DNA of 64,000 bases, from NCBI GenBank assembly GCA_032209605.1, contig JASFXZ010000026.1, positions 3,038,001-3,102,000 on the forward strand. The letters run 5' to 3'. The position numbers and the translations under genes were made by a program. The notes under the pieces were generated by a model, which ran no database searches, was not told the origin of the DNA, and saw nothing but the letters and a program-made list of their open reading frames with translations. Shown here piece after piece: positions 1 to 13,717 of the stretch. Source of the DNA: Mactromeris polynyma. Taxonomy: Eukaryota; Mollusca; Bivalvia; Venerida; Mactridae. Each line of letters begins with the position of its first letter. Within the stretch, counting starts at the first letter, position 1.

Positions 1-234
1 CTGTTAGTATCAATAGTAACAAGTACTAAATCATGCCATCAGTAAGGCATTGTGAAAAAAATATTCATCTTAAAACATGTTAAGAAAATAAAAATTTAAA
101 TAATGTTTTCAGGTGAAGACGAGCATGGCAACAGCATATAATTGAATAAAGTGCAGAAGAAATGATATGTTTAATTAAAGCCAGTGTTTAAATATCTGTA
201 TTTGTTGTTTTCGTTATTGTTAAATATTAAAAAA

Positions 235-3200
235 TTATAAGAACAAATCAACAATTTGCTGCCTGTACGCAGCAGCACCAACATCCACAATGGCTATATT
301 GTTGGCATTATCATTATTTAAGTCAGGTGCCTCAGGCATCGGAATATTATGTGAAATACAAAAATTGTGCAGTCTTGCACATGCTGTAATTATTTGGCAG
401 CATCTGTCCGGTTTTCGGTAAAGACAGCCCCCTGTCTTATGAAGACACCTGAAAACATGAAGCATTTTATAAACTTGACTAGTAAAATATACAATGGAAA
501 ATATTATGACAATAAGCTAACTGGTTGTAGCACAAATGTGACCACTCATATACATACATAGCACATCAATTACAACAGAAGTCAATAAAAAAGTTTCCAC
601 TTATGAAGCGTTAAAAGTGCTATATTACCATGCTCTCCATCACCATGTATTGGTTGTAAGTAAATGGTATCTATTTCAATCACAAATTCAATTGACCTCC
701 AAATAAAATGCACATAATTACTGGATGATAACAAAGTCAAGACCATATTGTCTTATTACCCACAGTCCCGTTGTCAATGAGGCATGTCATCGGATAAGAT
801 CAAGATTGAACACTGGACCAGGACTACATATTACAGTAAGAAAGGATATAGGTGTACCTAAATCGGGATTTCATCATGCCAAATGCCCTCTCTACAACCA
901 TTCTGCCTACCGAATGGGCATGATTATAACGCTGTTCCGCTGCTGTACCAGGCCTCAATACTGGCGTCAACAAATACTTTCTCAGGGGGTACCCTCCATC
1001 CCCTAACAGGTGACCAATGTTGGCAGTCTCTATGTGTCTCTGTTAAACCGAAAACAGAACATTAGTTTGTATTACAAGAAATAATAAAGGAAGCATGGAG
1101 AAATATTTGGATTTATGTAGATTTTCAACACTTTTGTCTCTCAATATATATATGCGAGTTTTAAGATTGCACAAATTGATTACTTGATGTATGCTTTCAG
1201 CGGTTTACAGTGAAATCATAACTTGTAAATATGTATTATGTTATATCCCTTTGTGATGAAGGGCATGGATTTTGTGCTCCGTGAATTTTATGGAAAATCT
1301 ATGCCTTTTGTCAGAAATATTTTTGCATAATTGATATAAAACATGTTAATATGTTTTGAATGCAATAAACTATTGAATTGAATATAAATCAGTAATTAAG
1401 CAAACAAGTGATTACTGAGGATAATTTATTTAACGCAAACATCTTGACAAAGCACGACAAACAAAGGGCGAAGAGAAGTAACAATAGCTCATCTAGTTAT
1501 TATGAATCAGTATATTATCACATTCAATATTGTCAAGAGAATTATTGTTTTGGTCTGGCGTGCACTCGAAAAATTAGGTTAGCCCAAAAATGTTAATTTG
1601 AAAAGAAATTACCTTCAGCCCACAGTTGTCAAAGATAGATGCGTCGTGGGTTGAACCCGGCCATCTTGCAACTATGTCAGTGAATCTGTAATGAAGATCA
1701 AACATATATGTACTTAAATTGACTAAAATATTCACTCAATTATTAGAATGAACAAAAACAATCATTAATAGCAATACATATTGCCACTCAAAAATAGTTA
1801 ATGTTACATGATCATTAAAACAGAATTAAACATACCTTAAAAATTTATGCTATTAATAGCTACATTACTTTTCATAAATTCATACCGAAAACAAAATTAT
1901 TAATAACAAGTTATTTGAAACACAACAGTGAACACATTTTTATCCTCTTTAAATTTTTAATGATTATAGGTCAAAAATAACACAGGTGTGTGTATGTAAT
2001 AAATGTTCATTTTGTATTTTACCTTCCTCTATGGTCTACACATGCCTGCATGTTGATGGCATGAAAGTTTTTTCTGCATACATATACCTCCTCATTCAAG
2101 TGTGGCGCAATTATTTGAATGAGGGAACCATCAACTGCTCCGATAGTGTTTGGTATTCCGCACCGTTGAAAAAATGAAAGAGTAATGTCTTCCAACTCTC
2201 TGCCCTCTGGAAATCTAATCAAAAATGTAATTCTTTTAGTATCTCACACAAAATAATAAAAATCTACAACAATTTCCTTTCGAAATGGTTAATATGTGAC
2301 AAAATTAATTAAAAAAAAGTATATAAGTTCTCGATAATACTAAATGTATTGATAGGTTCATGATAAGATGCAATGTTGAATTGTTGAATGGAGTCCTTAG
2401 TACAATCTTTAGAAAGTATTAAGTCAAAGTGATGCAGATCAAATTTGAGATATCTCTGTTGACCGTTTCATGAACAAATTACATATTGAACTGTTTTTTC
2501 CCTTTCATCAAGTCTTGTTAGGAACAGGATACAACTATATAATTATTTTTACATATAAATAGCAAAAAATGCTAACAAATTGTTTTTACCTGATGTTGTT
2601 CAATTTCTCATTAATCGCTTTGACAAAAAGGTCAATAATGTTGCATGCACTGGACCTGAAATACATAAATTTATAAAATCATTATATAAATATTTTATCT
2701 ATAAATATGCTTTTGAGCAGCTTGGTTCTCATATGGTTTTCATTTTGAACTAGGTCATTGACAGGTTGTACAACTGTTTTAATGTTTTTTTTCGTACTGA
2801 ACATTTCATGGATGACTATAATGTAAATATTGTGATGCCCGAGACTTCGTGAATGTGTTCATTGTGTGATTTGAATGTACAAAAATCTCTTCATGCCAAA
2901 ACACGGAAAACATTACAGGCCATGTTAAATATTTGCTTGAGAAAAATCACTGACAACTTTACTCTGTATTATTCAAACATAATAAAAATAGAGTTTCAAT
3001 TTTTTTGTAAAACAAGTTACATGTATAGCACAACATACCGACTAATACCATGTATTTCTGCAACTTCCGACAATAGGTCACCCTTTGCAACATATCTCAA
3101 TCCGATGAGTACCTACAAATATAAATATATTTCAATAGCTAAAACCGCACATACATTCATATAATTGTCCGGACAAGGGATTGTTTGTAGTGTGTGCTAT

Positions 3201-4972
3201 GTATATGTTGTCATACTTATATATATTAAAAGTTAACATACAAATGATTTATGAAAGGGTGTGTTGTCACTACTATAAGTCAGTGTTGATGACTTAGTAA
3301 CGCGTGCCCAACAATGTTAATCATTTGTTAGCATAACACTGTATAATGTAGGCAAATTGTAACTAACACGAGTGTTAAATTCTATATGCAATGTTTTCAT
3401 CCAATCAATTATACATGTTTACGTACATTCATATGGCTGCACATTAGCAATAAATTAAGAATGAACATTAAACAATTTGTAGTTTGTACACACTTAGAGA
3501 CCCTATTACATCTAAATCATGACTTCCATACCCACACCAGCAACAATGAACGTTGACAAAAGCAAGTGTTATCTAAATCAAATATCGCTCGTTGGAATAG
3601 ATTCAGGGTCATCTCGGCCCACTTACAGTCTCGGCCCGGTCCGACTCGGCCCACTTACAGTCTCGGCCCGGTCCGACTCGGCCCACTTTTGAAGCGCAAT
3701 GAATAGGCAAAGTTTTTTCACATTATTGATGCCATATATATGAACATTCTAAGTGTTGATTTTTGATACATTGATCGTTAATATTTAAGTTAAATGTAAG
3801 TTGAAAACATTACTGAATATTCTCAGTGCATTGAAGATTCGCGGTACAGTGGAAATTTCGCGTGAAATGTATATTGGTATCTGTTATAATAAAGTAGACC
3901 ATAGTTAATAGTTATGTCATAATATTGGTATAAATAACAAACAATACATAAATACCAGATAAAGCACAATACATAAATAATGAATACAGATAATGCACAG
4001 ATAACAAATGACGAACAAACAATTAGACAACAAATGAAACCAAATACATGTAACATTTGTAATCATTTATCTTTACGCATACAACAAACTATACACATAA
4101 GTTGAACACAGAGTCACATATACATAAAAGACAGACACGAAAATGAAGAACGTAGAATGATAATTAATGATACTGAACGCAACACGTATAAATTATTAAA
4201 AAGACAACTTCTATCACATTCTTTAATATGCCGAATTGCACTTCAAAAGTGGGCCGAGTCGGACCGGAATGTGTGAATAAACTTCGCCTATTCATCGCAC
4301 TTCAAAAGTGGGCCGAGTCGGACCGGGCCGAGACGGACCGGGCCGAGACTGTAAGTGGGCCGAGATGACCCTTTACCGTTGGAATATATAGAAACAGAAA
4401 GTACGATAGAGTTTTGTTGTTATAAAATACGAGTGGGTGGGGTAAATGCAACAATCATCAAATTTACGGTAAACAACGAAGCCAAAGAGACATCAGACAG
4501 ACAGACTTGGAATTACAATAGAAGAACATTAATATGATCGGTACATTTCACAAATTAGAATATAAACATGAAGTAGAGCTAAATAAACTTATCGTTGTTT
4601 TAGAATAAATCCACAAGGTAAATTCGGAATTTTCAATTCAGTAACAGTTATTCCCCTTGATATTAACTAGTATGCCGTAACACGTACTCGAAAAACTTGG
4701 GTAACATGGATATTTCAATACAACATTAGAGCTATCTAGATTGACAGATATAAAACAGTTTTTTAATAAAAACACCAACCTGTGTCAAAACAGAAATTGG
4801 ATTGGAGCGGTTCGTTTCTCTGAGAAGATTCGGCTCTAACAGCTGAACTAGACTCTCAATGCCCTCTCTCGTCATTCTGTAATTCCCGAGAATCTCAAAA
4901 TCCCGCATTCCTATTAGCGTTTTCCTGTCTCGAAATAACCTCGGCTCCCTCATATCTCTGTCACCAGCTACA
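235..4972 (-). CDS. PIF/Harbinger DDE nuclease (HARBI1-like), copy 1, 5' end in gap
   Basis: Same gene as the complete copy at 8957-13717, with coding exons at <4780-4972, 3039-3112, 2590-2655, 2023-2214, 1613-1685, 858-1039 and 235-448 (minus strand, in transcript order). The family cuts and joins transposon ends in the nucleus. The catalytic aspartate in the GAVDG motif (fourth exon), the aspartate in LLGDGGYPL (sixth exon) and the glutamate in VVERAFG (sixth exon) are all present, and no stop or frameshift is seen. Only the first eight or so codons are missing, hidden by the run of N. The first intron contains a nested MITE (3600-4376). Confidence 0.85.
1225..1390 (+). repeat. Possible non-LTR retroelement tail in nuclease intron
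   Basis: The segment ends in TGCAATAAACTATTGAATTG followed by AATATAA, the polyadenylation-like tail typical of truncated LINE 3' ends. It lies between the fifth and sixth nuclease exons and is repeated identically at 9947-10112 in copy 2. The family cannot be named from the tail alone. Confidence 0.35.
3600..4376. mobile_element. 777-bp MITE nested in nuclease intron 1 (copy 1)
   Basis: Identical to 12322-13098; see that entry. It is flanked by CGTTGGAATA at 3590-3599 and 4377-4386. Confidence 0.75.
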
Positions 4973-5172
4973 NNNNNNNNNNNNNNNNNNNNNNNNNNNN
5001 NNNNNNNNNNNNNNNNNNNNNNNNNNNNNNNNNNNNNNNNNNNNNNNNNNNNNNNNNNNNNNNNNNNNNNNNNNNNNNNNNNNNNNNNNNNNNNNNNNNN
5101 NNNNNNNNNNNNNNNNNNNNNNNNNNNNNNNNNNNNNNNNNNNNNNNNNNNNNNNNNNNNNNNNNNNNNNNN
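4973..5172. other. Assembly gap of exactly 200 N
   Basis: A run of 200 N, a placeholder length rather than a measured one. It hides the start codon of nuclease copy 1, the start of the Myb-like gene and presumably the junction of two terminal inverted repeats. Confidence 1.
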
Positions 5173-8100
5173 CCATAAAGCGTAAAGCGAATTTTAGCGA
5201 TCGTGAGATAGCCAAAGTTGTTGAGCTTTGTGTGGCTCATCACGCCGTGTTAACGGGGAAGCACGGTGACGTGGATGGAAAGGATAAGAATAAATGCTGG
5301 GTAGATATTGTAGAGAGGTAGGTAAAAAGAAGTCAGTATAGTATCTGTTAAAATCATAAAAAAACAGCTCCGCTCCATAAAGAGAAATGTAAAATCATTT
5401 TCAAAAATGGATCGATAATGCTGAGTAGATGCACACATTATAAGCATGTAAATATCATGGATGAAAAATGCCAAACATGTTAAATGAATGACTTACCTCC
5501 TTAACTGTTGTCAAGAATGTTAACACTTCCTGCAAATCCTATATGTCCATTATGAATACTAACACAATATTTCATTGGCATAAAATAAATGCTTTTTTAA
5601 TACGCTGGCATTTGATCTGAACCAATGAAGTTAAACCGCAACAATCCTTATTACTTCCATCCGTCATTTATATCCAACACGCGTACCTCCAATGTATCAA
5701 TGAATTAAAAATGACACTGTAAAAAGCAATGTTCACACAATAAAAGCATTAACTGTTTCTATAGAATATTAAACTTTTTTACACATTCAACTATTGGAAT
5801 TTAAAACTCTGTGAACCGAGCGAAATGACAAAACAATACTGCTATCAAGTATACAAGTTTATTTTACTACCTGTGACGTAATATTGTGCTGTCTGTGACG
5901 TAATACCGTCGGGCAGATCAAAGGGGTTAGTTTGTAATATACATTTATAGGCTCTCGAGTAGAATTGTTGACACTTGGTTACCGTACTTATTCTAATAGA
6001 TGCATCTAAGACATAAAAAGTGATTTGTTTAACTTTATTAAATGCACCCATCCTCTAAAAAAGCTTATTAGGGAATATTACATACAAAGAAATATTTATA
6101 ATAATAATAAAACCATTAGTCAATTTCATCATTATGCATTGTCAGATTCATTATTTAAAAATCTGTATTTTGCAGAGTAAACAGTGTTGGCGGTAACAAC
6201 AGAACGTTGGAAGACGTTATAAAGAAATGGAAGGATTTAAAGGTAGTGTTACAAGCTTCATTTTATGTTTGGTAGTTTCACCCATGTAATAGACTGATAT
6301 GGATAAGCAGTTTGATTGACCTCAGACATGCATGTTGATTGAGCCATTAATTTAATATTGTGTGTAATCAATATCCAAATTGACAAAATCCATTCTCTGT
6401 AATTTAAGTTCACACAAATTGAAAATTGATATACCCTCTAGAAATATCAATATGAACCTGCCACAAAAAAATGCAAGTCCTGTATGTACAAGTTCATCAA
6501 TAATTTCGTTTTGCTAACTCAATTTCTTTACAGAGCCAAACAAAAAAGAAGGAGCAAAGGAGGCGAAGAGAGATGCTTGAGACGGGTGGTGGAGAGGCCC
6601 CAAGCGATTTAAAGGACTGGGAAGACAAGGTTTGTCATGTTAAAGATATGATTTCTTAAAATCAATTAAAATAATAGATTTTTATTGAATTGATTTCATA
6701 AGTAAAATTTAAAAAATTCTGAATTATATTTAATTCGGATTGTTCACTAAATTTGTATTGTTATGACTGCTTATTTTCCATTACATCTCTAGTGTCTGTA
6801 TTTTTTACTATTGAATAAGTACACACTATTGTTTTACACAATAATTAAGCATATTGTAGCAAACTACAAACCCCAGATGCCATTCATACTCCATGTAGTT
6901 ATTTTTATTGTTATATTTTTAGCTTATAACAGTCATTCCAGAGGCAAGTCTGATGGGGATATCGGGGGGTGATGATATCTTTGCATCCAATAACAGTGGT
7001 AATGATGTTTCGTTTGCTAGATTTTTATTCAACCTATATTTTCTTTTAAATATTGTTAATTTCAAAAAATTTGAAATGTCTTTCTTTCGTTTTTTTATAA
7101 AATTTAAGCAGTAATATATGAAGAACGGTTTAACTATGAAACGGTATACACTTAATGTAGTAAGTAATTACAAAAATATTGCTAAAAAGCAAATATATTT
7201 CTTCCCTAATGCATATAAACAACCTTAAAATTTTCAGCTCAAGAATTGGTCGAGACAATAGTTGGCGACACAGCGTTGGTCCATGACAAGTCCGTGAATA
7301 TTCAGGTGAGTGATAGCATAGGAACACTTATGTTGTCTATCATCTGTCATACTGTCGGGTATTGTTTCCATAAAAAATACTTTTTCATGTTGTTGTTTTT
7401 TGAACCGTATGATGGTTTGTTTTTGCTATAAAACTGTAATTGAAACTGTTAAAAAACAAAATTGTAACCTATGGAGTGTCAGCAAGGAGTTACTATAATT
7501 TGACATAGTGACCAATTTTATGACCTCATATGACCCAAATTCAAATTTGGCCTGTATTTCATTGATATAAACATTCTCACTAAGTTTCATGCAGATCAGT
7601 TAAAAGATGTTACCTCTAGAGTGTTATAAGTATATAGTGTTGTTGATTGACAAAGGAAAATGGCGACAGACACAGGGTGATACCAATAGCTCACCAAGTG
7701 CTAAGATGATATGAAAATAATAATCAATATCCATTCCATTGAAGGTGTCCAGTATTATTCAAGACAATGAAAGTCAGGATCCAAGTCCATCCTCATCCAA
7801 AAAGAAGCGGTAAAGAATAATTGCACATTAACAAATTCAATAATAAAACAAATTCATTTTCTATTAACAAAAATCCAATTACCTTAACATTTAAAAACTA
7901 AAATTAAAGTGTCTTTGTTTGATTTGATAGTATTCATACACAAATTAATTCTGTTCTTATTTCAACTTAAAATGAAAATCAGCTTTACATGATTTATTTT
8001 TTTCAGAACCACAATGAATTTAAGTGATGCGCAGATAGATTTTTATTCATCAAATGCTGAGCTGGCCAGGGAAAAAATATTATTAATACAACAACAGACG

Positions 8101-8199
8101 AAAACTGAAAAAGAGAGGGAACGCTTTTTCAATGCCGCTGCTAGTAGAATAGAATCTTCAGGCTTAGGAGATATGTATCGCCTATTTACCGAACAGTAA
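5173..8199 (+). CDS. Harbinger Myb/SANT-like DNA-binding protein, 5' end in gap
   Basis: Seven exons with GT-AG borders join in one frame: <5173-5317, 6176-6242, 6534-6629, 6923-6998, 7238-7305, 7745-7809 and 8007-8199 (235 residues visible). The start is hidden in the gap, probably only a few codons away. The N-terminal part (KRKANFSDREI, then ERVNSV and VIKKWKDLK) fits the Myb/SANT-like domain of Harbinger partner proteins and of vertebrate NAIF1. A basic stretch (KKKEQRRRRE) follows, then an acidic linker, a KKKR cluster and a C-terminal helix rich in E, K, R and Q that could form a coiled coil. In characterised Harbinger elements this protein carries the nuclease into the nucleus and binds the transposon ends. 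It converges with the nuclease gene at 8957-13717. AATAAA at 8306-8311 is a likely polyadenylation signal. Confidence 0.88.
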
Positions 8200-8956
8200 G
8201 CTATAGAAATATTGTAACAATCAAATTGTATCATAACAAATTATAAACAAATGATTCAACATTGATTCTAAAACATTTTTATTGCAATTCAATTGTACAC
8301 TGAGCAATAAAAAAAATGGCAAACAAAATATTTGTAAACGAATACAATTCAGAATAAAATTTACAACTACCATAACTGCAATATTTACCTCCATTAATTT
8401 TAAATGTCGGCCACTTTGATAGACAAAAATGATAAGCCCTTATAGTAGTAAGTTCCAAATATGTGATACTTGAGAAAACAACAATAGAATTTCCATATGA
8501 CAACCATTCTTTATACAAGTCACTGAGCAAAATTCCCTCATGAGCATAATAAAAAAAAAAAATTATCATCTTTTAAATTATATTCCCTATAAACTCGAAG
8601 GAAACTTGCCTAATAAAAGTGACCGACAATTCAGAACAAGGGAGGTAAATATTGTCGTAGCTATGTTTTGTCCAACTTTTATTGAAATAAATATAGTCCG
8701 GAAAATTGCTTAGAGAGAATTACTGTTAGTATCAATAGTAACAAGTACTAAATCATGCCATCAGTAAGGCATTGTGAAAAAAATATTCATCTTAAAACAT
8801 GTTAAGAAAATAAAAATTTAAATAATGTTTTCAGGTGAAGACGAGCATGGCAACAGCATATAATTGAATAAAGTGCAGAAGAAATGATATGTTTAATTAA
8901 AGCCAGTGTTTAAATATCTGTATTTGTTGTTTTCGTTATTGTTAAATATTAAAAAA

Positions 8957-11900
8957 TTATAAGAACAAATCAACAATTTGCTGCCTGTACGCAGCAGCAC
9001 CAACATCCACAATGGCTATATTGTTGGCATTATCATTATTTAAGTCAGGTGCCTCAGGCATCGGAATATTATGTGAAATACAAAAATTGTGCAGTCTTGC
9101 ACATGCTGTAATTATTTGGCAGCATCTGTCCGGTTTTCGGTAAAGACAGCCCCCTGTCTTATGAAGACACCTGAAAACATGAAGCATTTTATAAACTTGA
9201 CTAGTAAAATATACAATGGAAAATATTATGACAATAAGCTAACTGGTTGTAGCACAAATGTGACCACTCATATACATACATAGCACATCAATTACAACAG
9301 AAGTCAATAAAAAAGTTTCCACTTATGAAGCGTTAAAAGTGCTATATTACCATGCTCTCCATCACCATGTATTGGTTGTAAGTAAATGGTATCTATTTCA
9401 ATCACAAATTCAATTGACCTCCAAATAAAATGCACATAATTACTGGATGATAACAAAGTCAAGACCATATTGTCTTATTACCCACAGTCCCGTTGTCAAT
9501 GAGGCATGTCATCGGATAAGATCAAGATTGAACACTGGACCAGGACTACATATTACAGTAAGAAAGGATATAGGTGTACCTAAATCGGGATTTCATCATG
9601 CCAAATGCCCTCTCTACAACCATTCTGCCTACCGAATGGGCATGATTATAACGCTGTTCCGCTGCTGTACCAGGCCTCAATACTGGCGTCAACAAATACT
9701 TTCTCAGGGGGTACCCTCCATCCCCTAACAGGTGACCAATGTTGGCAGTCTCTATGTGTCTCTGTTAAACCGAAAACAGAACATTAGTTTGTATTACAAG
9801 AAATAATAAAGGAAGCATGGAGAAATATTTGGATTTATGTAGATTTTCAACACTTTTGTCTCTCAATATATATATGCGAGTTTTAAGATTGCACAAATTG
9901 ATTACTTGATGTATGCTTTCAGCGGTTTACAGTGAAATCATAACTTGTAAATATGTATTATGTTATATCCCTTTGTGATGAAGGGCATGGATTTTGTGCT
10001 CCGTGAATTTTATGGAAAATCTATGCCTTTTGTCAGAAATATTTTTGCATAATTGATATAAAACATGTTAATATGTTTTGAATGCAATAAACTATTGAAT
10101 TGAATATAAATCAGTAATTAAGCAAACAAGTGATTACTGAGGATAATTTATTTAACGCAAACATCTTGACAAAGCACGACAAACAAAGGGCGAAGAGAAG
10201 TAACAATAGCTCATCTAGTTATTATGAATCAGTATATTATCACATTCAATATTGTCAAGAGAATTATTGTTTTGGTCTGGCGTGCACTCGAAAAATTAGG
10301 TTAGCCCAAAAATGTTAATTTGAAAAGAAATTACCTTCAGCCCACAGTTGTCAAAGATAGATGCGTCGTGGGTTGAACCCGGCCATCTTGCAACTATGTC
10401 AGTGAATCTGTAATGAAGATCAAACATATATGTACTTAAATTGACTAAAATATTCACTCAATTATTAGAATGAACAAAAACAATCATTAATAGCAATACA
10501 TATTGCCACTCAAAAATAGTTAATGTTACATGATCATTAAAACAGAATTAAACATACCTTAAAAATTTATGCTATTAATAGCTACATTACTTTTCATAAA
10601 TTCATACCGAAAACAAAATTATTAATAACAAGTTATTTGAAACACAACAGTGAACACATTTTTATCCTCTTTAAATTTTTAATGATTATAGGTCAAAAAT
10701 AACACAGGTGTGTGTATGTAATAAATGTTCATTTTGTATTTTACCTTCCTCTATGGTCTACACATGCCTGCATGTTGATGGCATGAAAGTTTTTTCTGCA
10801 TACATATACCTCCTCATTCAAGTGTGGCGCAATTATTTGAATGAGGGAACCATCAACTGCTCCGATAGTGTTTGGTATTCCGCACCGTTGAAAAAATGAA
10901 AGAGTAATGTCTTCCAACTCTCTGCCCTCTGGAAATCTAATCAAAAATGTAATTCTTTTAGTATCTCACACAAAATAATAAAAATCTACAACAATTTCCT
11001 TTCGAAATGGTTAATATGTGACAAAATTAATTAAAAAAAAGTATATAAGTTCTCGATAATACTAAATGTATTGATAGGTTCATGATAAGATGCAATGTTG
11101 AATTGTTGAATGGAGTCCTTAGTACAATCTTTAGAAAGTATTAAGTCAAAGTGATGCAGATCAAATTTGAGATATCTCTGTTGACCGTTTCATGAACAAA
11201 TTACATATTGAACTGTTTTTTCCCTTTCATCAAGTCTTGTTAGGAACAGGATACAACTATATAATTATTTTTACATATAAATAGCAAAAAATGCTAACAA
11301 ATTGTTTTTACCTGATGTTGTTCAATTTCTCATTAATCGCTTTGACAAAAAGGTCAATAATGTTGCATGCACTGGACCTGAAATACATAAATTTATAAAA
11401 TCATTATATAAATATTTTATCTATAAATATGCTTTTGAGCAGCTTGGTTCTCATATGGTTTTCATTTTGAACTAGGTCATTGACAGGTTGTACAACTGTT
11501 TTAATGTTTTTTTTCGTACTGAACATTTCATGGATGACTATAATGTAAATATTGTGATGCCCGAGACTTCGTGAATGTGTTCATTGTGTGATTTGAATGT
11601 ACAAAAATCTCTTCATGCCAAAACACGGAAAACATTACAGGCCATGTTAAATATTTGCTTGAGAAAAATCACTGACAACTTTACTCTGTATTATTCAAAC
11701 ATAATAAAAATAGAGTTTCAATTTTTTTGTAAAACAAGTTACATGTATAGCACAACATACCGACTAATACCATGTATTTCTGCAACTTCCGACAATAGGT
11801 CACCCTTTGCAACATATCTCAATCCGATGAGTACCTACAAATATAAATATATTTCAATAGCTAAAACCGCACATACATTCATATAATTGTCCGGACAAGG

Positions 11901-13717
11901 GATTGTTTGTAGTGTGTGCTATGTATATGTTGTCATACTTATATATATTAAAAGTTAACATACAAATGATTTATGAAAGGGTGTGTTGTCACTACTATAA
12001 GTCAGTGTTGATGACTTAGTAACGCGTGCCCAACAATGTTAATCATTTGTTAGCATAACACTGTATAATGTAGGCAAATTGTAACTAACACGAGTGTTAA
12101 ATTCTATATGCAATGTTTTCATCCAATCAATTATACATGTTTACGTACATTCATATGGCTGCACATTAGCAATAAATTAAGAATGAACATTAAACAATTT
12201 GTAGTTTGTACACACTTAGAGACCCTATTACATCTAAATCATGACTTCCATACCCACACCAGCAACAATGAACGTTGACAAAAGCAAGTGTTATCTAAAT
12301 CAAATATCGCTCGTTGGAATAGATTCAGGGTCATCTCGGCCCACTTACAGTCTCGGCCCGGTCCGACTCGGCCCACTTACAGTCTCGGCCCGGTCCGACT
12401 CGGCCCACTTTTGAAGCGCAATGAATAGGCAAAGTTTTTTCACATTATTGATGCCATATATATGAACATTCTAAGTGTTGATTTTTGATACATTGATCGT
12501 TAATATTTAAGTTAAATGTAAGTTGAAAACATTACTGAATATTCTCAGTGCATTGAAGATTCGCGGTACAGTGGAAATTTCGCGTGAAATGTATATTGGT
12601 ATCTGTTATAATAAAGTAGACCATAGTTAATAGTTATGTCATAATATTGGTATAAATAACAAACAATACATAAATACCAGATAAAGCACAATACATAAAT
12701 AATGAATACAGATAATGCACAGATAACAAATGACGAACAAACAATTAGACAACAAATGAAACCAAATACATGTAACATTTGTAATCATTTATCTTTACGC
12801 ATACAACAAACTATACACATAAGTTGAACACAGAGTCACATATACATAAAAGACAGACACGAAAATGAAGAACGTAGAATGATAATTAATGATACTGAAC
12901 GCAACACGTATAAATTATTAAAAAGACAACTTCTATCACATTCTTTAATATGCCGAATTGCACTTCAAAAGTGGGCCGAGTCGGACCGGAATGTGTGAAT
13001 AAACTTCGCCTATTCATCGCACTTCAAAAGTGGGCCGAGTCGGACCGGGCCGAGACGGACCGGGCCGAGACTGTAAGTGGGCCGAGATGACCCTTTACCG
13101 TTGGAATATATAGAAACAGAAAGTACGATAGAGTTTTGTTGTTATAAAATACGAGTGGGTGGGGTAAATGCAACAATCATCAAATTTACGGTAAACAACG
13201 AAGCCAAAGAGACATCAGACAGACAGACTTGGAATTACAATAGAAGAACATTAATATGATCGGTACATTTCACAAATTAGAATATAAACATGAAGTAGAG
13301 CTAAATAAACTTATCGTTGTTTTAGAATAAATCCACAAGGTAAATTCGGAATTTTCAATTCAGTAACAGTTATTCCCCTTGATATTAACTAGTATGCCGT
13401 AACACGTACTCGAAAAACTTGGGTAACATGGATATTTCAATACAACATTAGAGCTATCTAGATTGACAGATATAAAACAGTTTTTTAATAAAAACACCAA
13501 CCTGTGTCAAAACAGAAATTGGATTGGAGCGGTTCGTTTCTCTGAGAAGATTCGGCTCTAACAGCTGAACTAGACTCTCAATGCCCTCTCTCGTCATTCT
13601 GTAATTCCCGAGAATCTCAAAATCCCGCATTCCTATTAGCGTTTTCCTGTCTCGAAATAACCTCGGCTCCCTCATATCTCTGTCACCAGCTACAACTGCA
13701 CCTATAATCGCCGCCAT
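8957..13717 (-). CDS. PIF/Harbinger DDE nuclease (HARBI1-like), complete
   Basis: Seven exons in transcript order: 13502-13717, 11761-11834, 11312-11377, 10745-10936, 10335-10407, 9580-9761 and 8957-9170. Every junction has GT-AG borders and matching phase; the total is 1017 nt, 338 residues plus TAA, close to the usual HARBI1 length of about 350. The start is ATG at 13715-13717, just inside the terminal repeat. Domain order is as expected: N-terminal helical region with ISVLTQ then VLIGLRYVAKGD, FPEGRELED, GIPNTIGAVDG (catalytic D), FTDIVARWPGSTHD, LLGDGGYPLRKYLLTP (catalytic D), VVERAFGMMKSRFR (catalytic E), and the CLHKTGGCL/ITACARLHNF tail. The nuclease excises and inserts the element together with its Myb-like partner. 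No disabling change was seen. A domesticated HARBI1 gene is the alternative, but the adjoining terminal repeat argues for a transposon. Confidence 0.92.
12322..13098. mobile_element. 777-bp MITE with long terminal inverted repeats, nested in nuclease intron 1
   Basis: Left end reads GGGTCATCTCGGCCCACTTA and continues through two tandem blocks with TCTCGGCCCGGTCCGACTCG; the right end is the inverse. The ends are flanked by the direct repeat CGTTGGAATA at 12312-12321 and 13099-13108. A 10-bp duplication fits Mutator-like elements rather than Harbinger (3 bp), hAT (8 bp) or Tc1 (TA). It has no coding capacity beyond short AT-rich frames. Confidence 0.75.

Larger units (their letters stand above)
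1..4972 (-). mobile_element. Harbinger element copy 1, nuclease half, cut by window start and gap
   Basis: This block matches 8723-13694 base for base wherever I compared it, including introns and the nested MITE. It carries the whole HARBI1-type gene except the first exon's 5' end, which lies in the N gap. The repeat begins at window base 1, so the duplication probably continues to the left. Either two Harbinger elements stand head to tail, or the assembly placed the same sequence twice. Confidence 0.85.
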
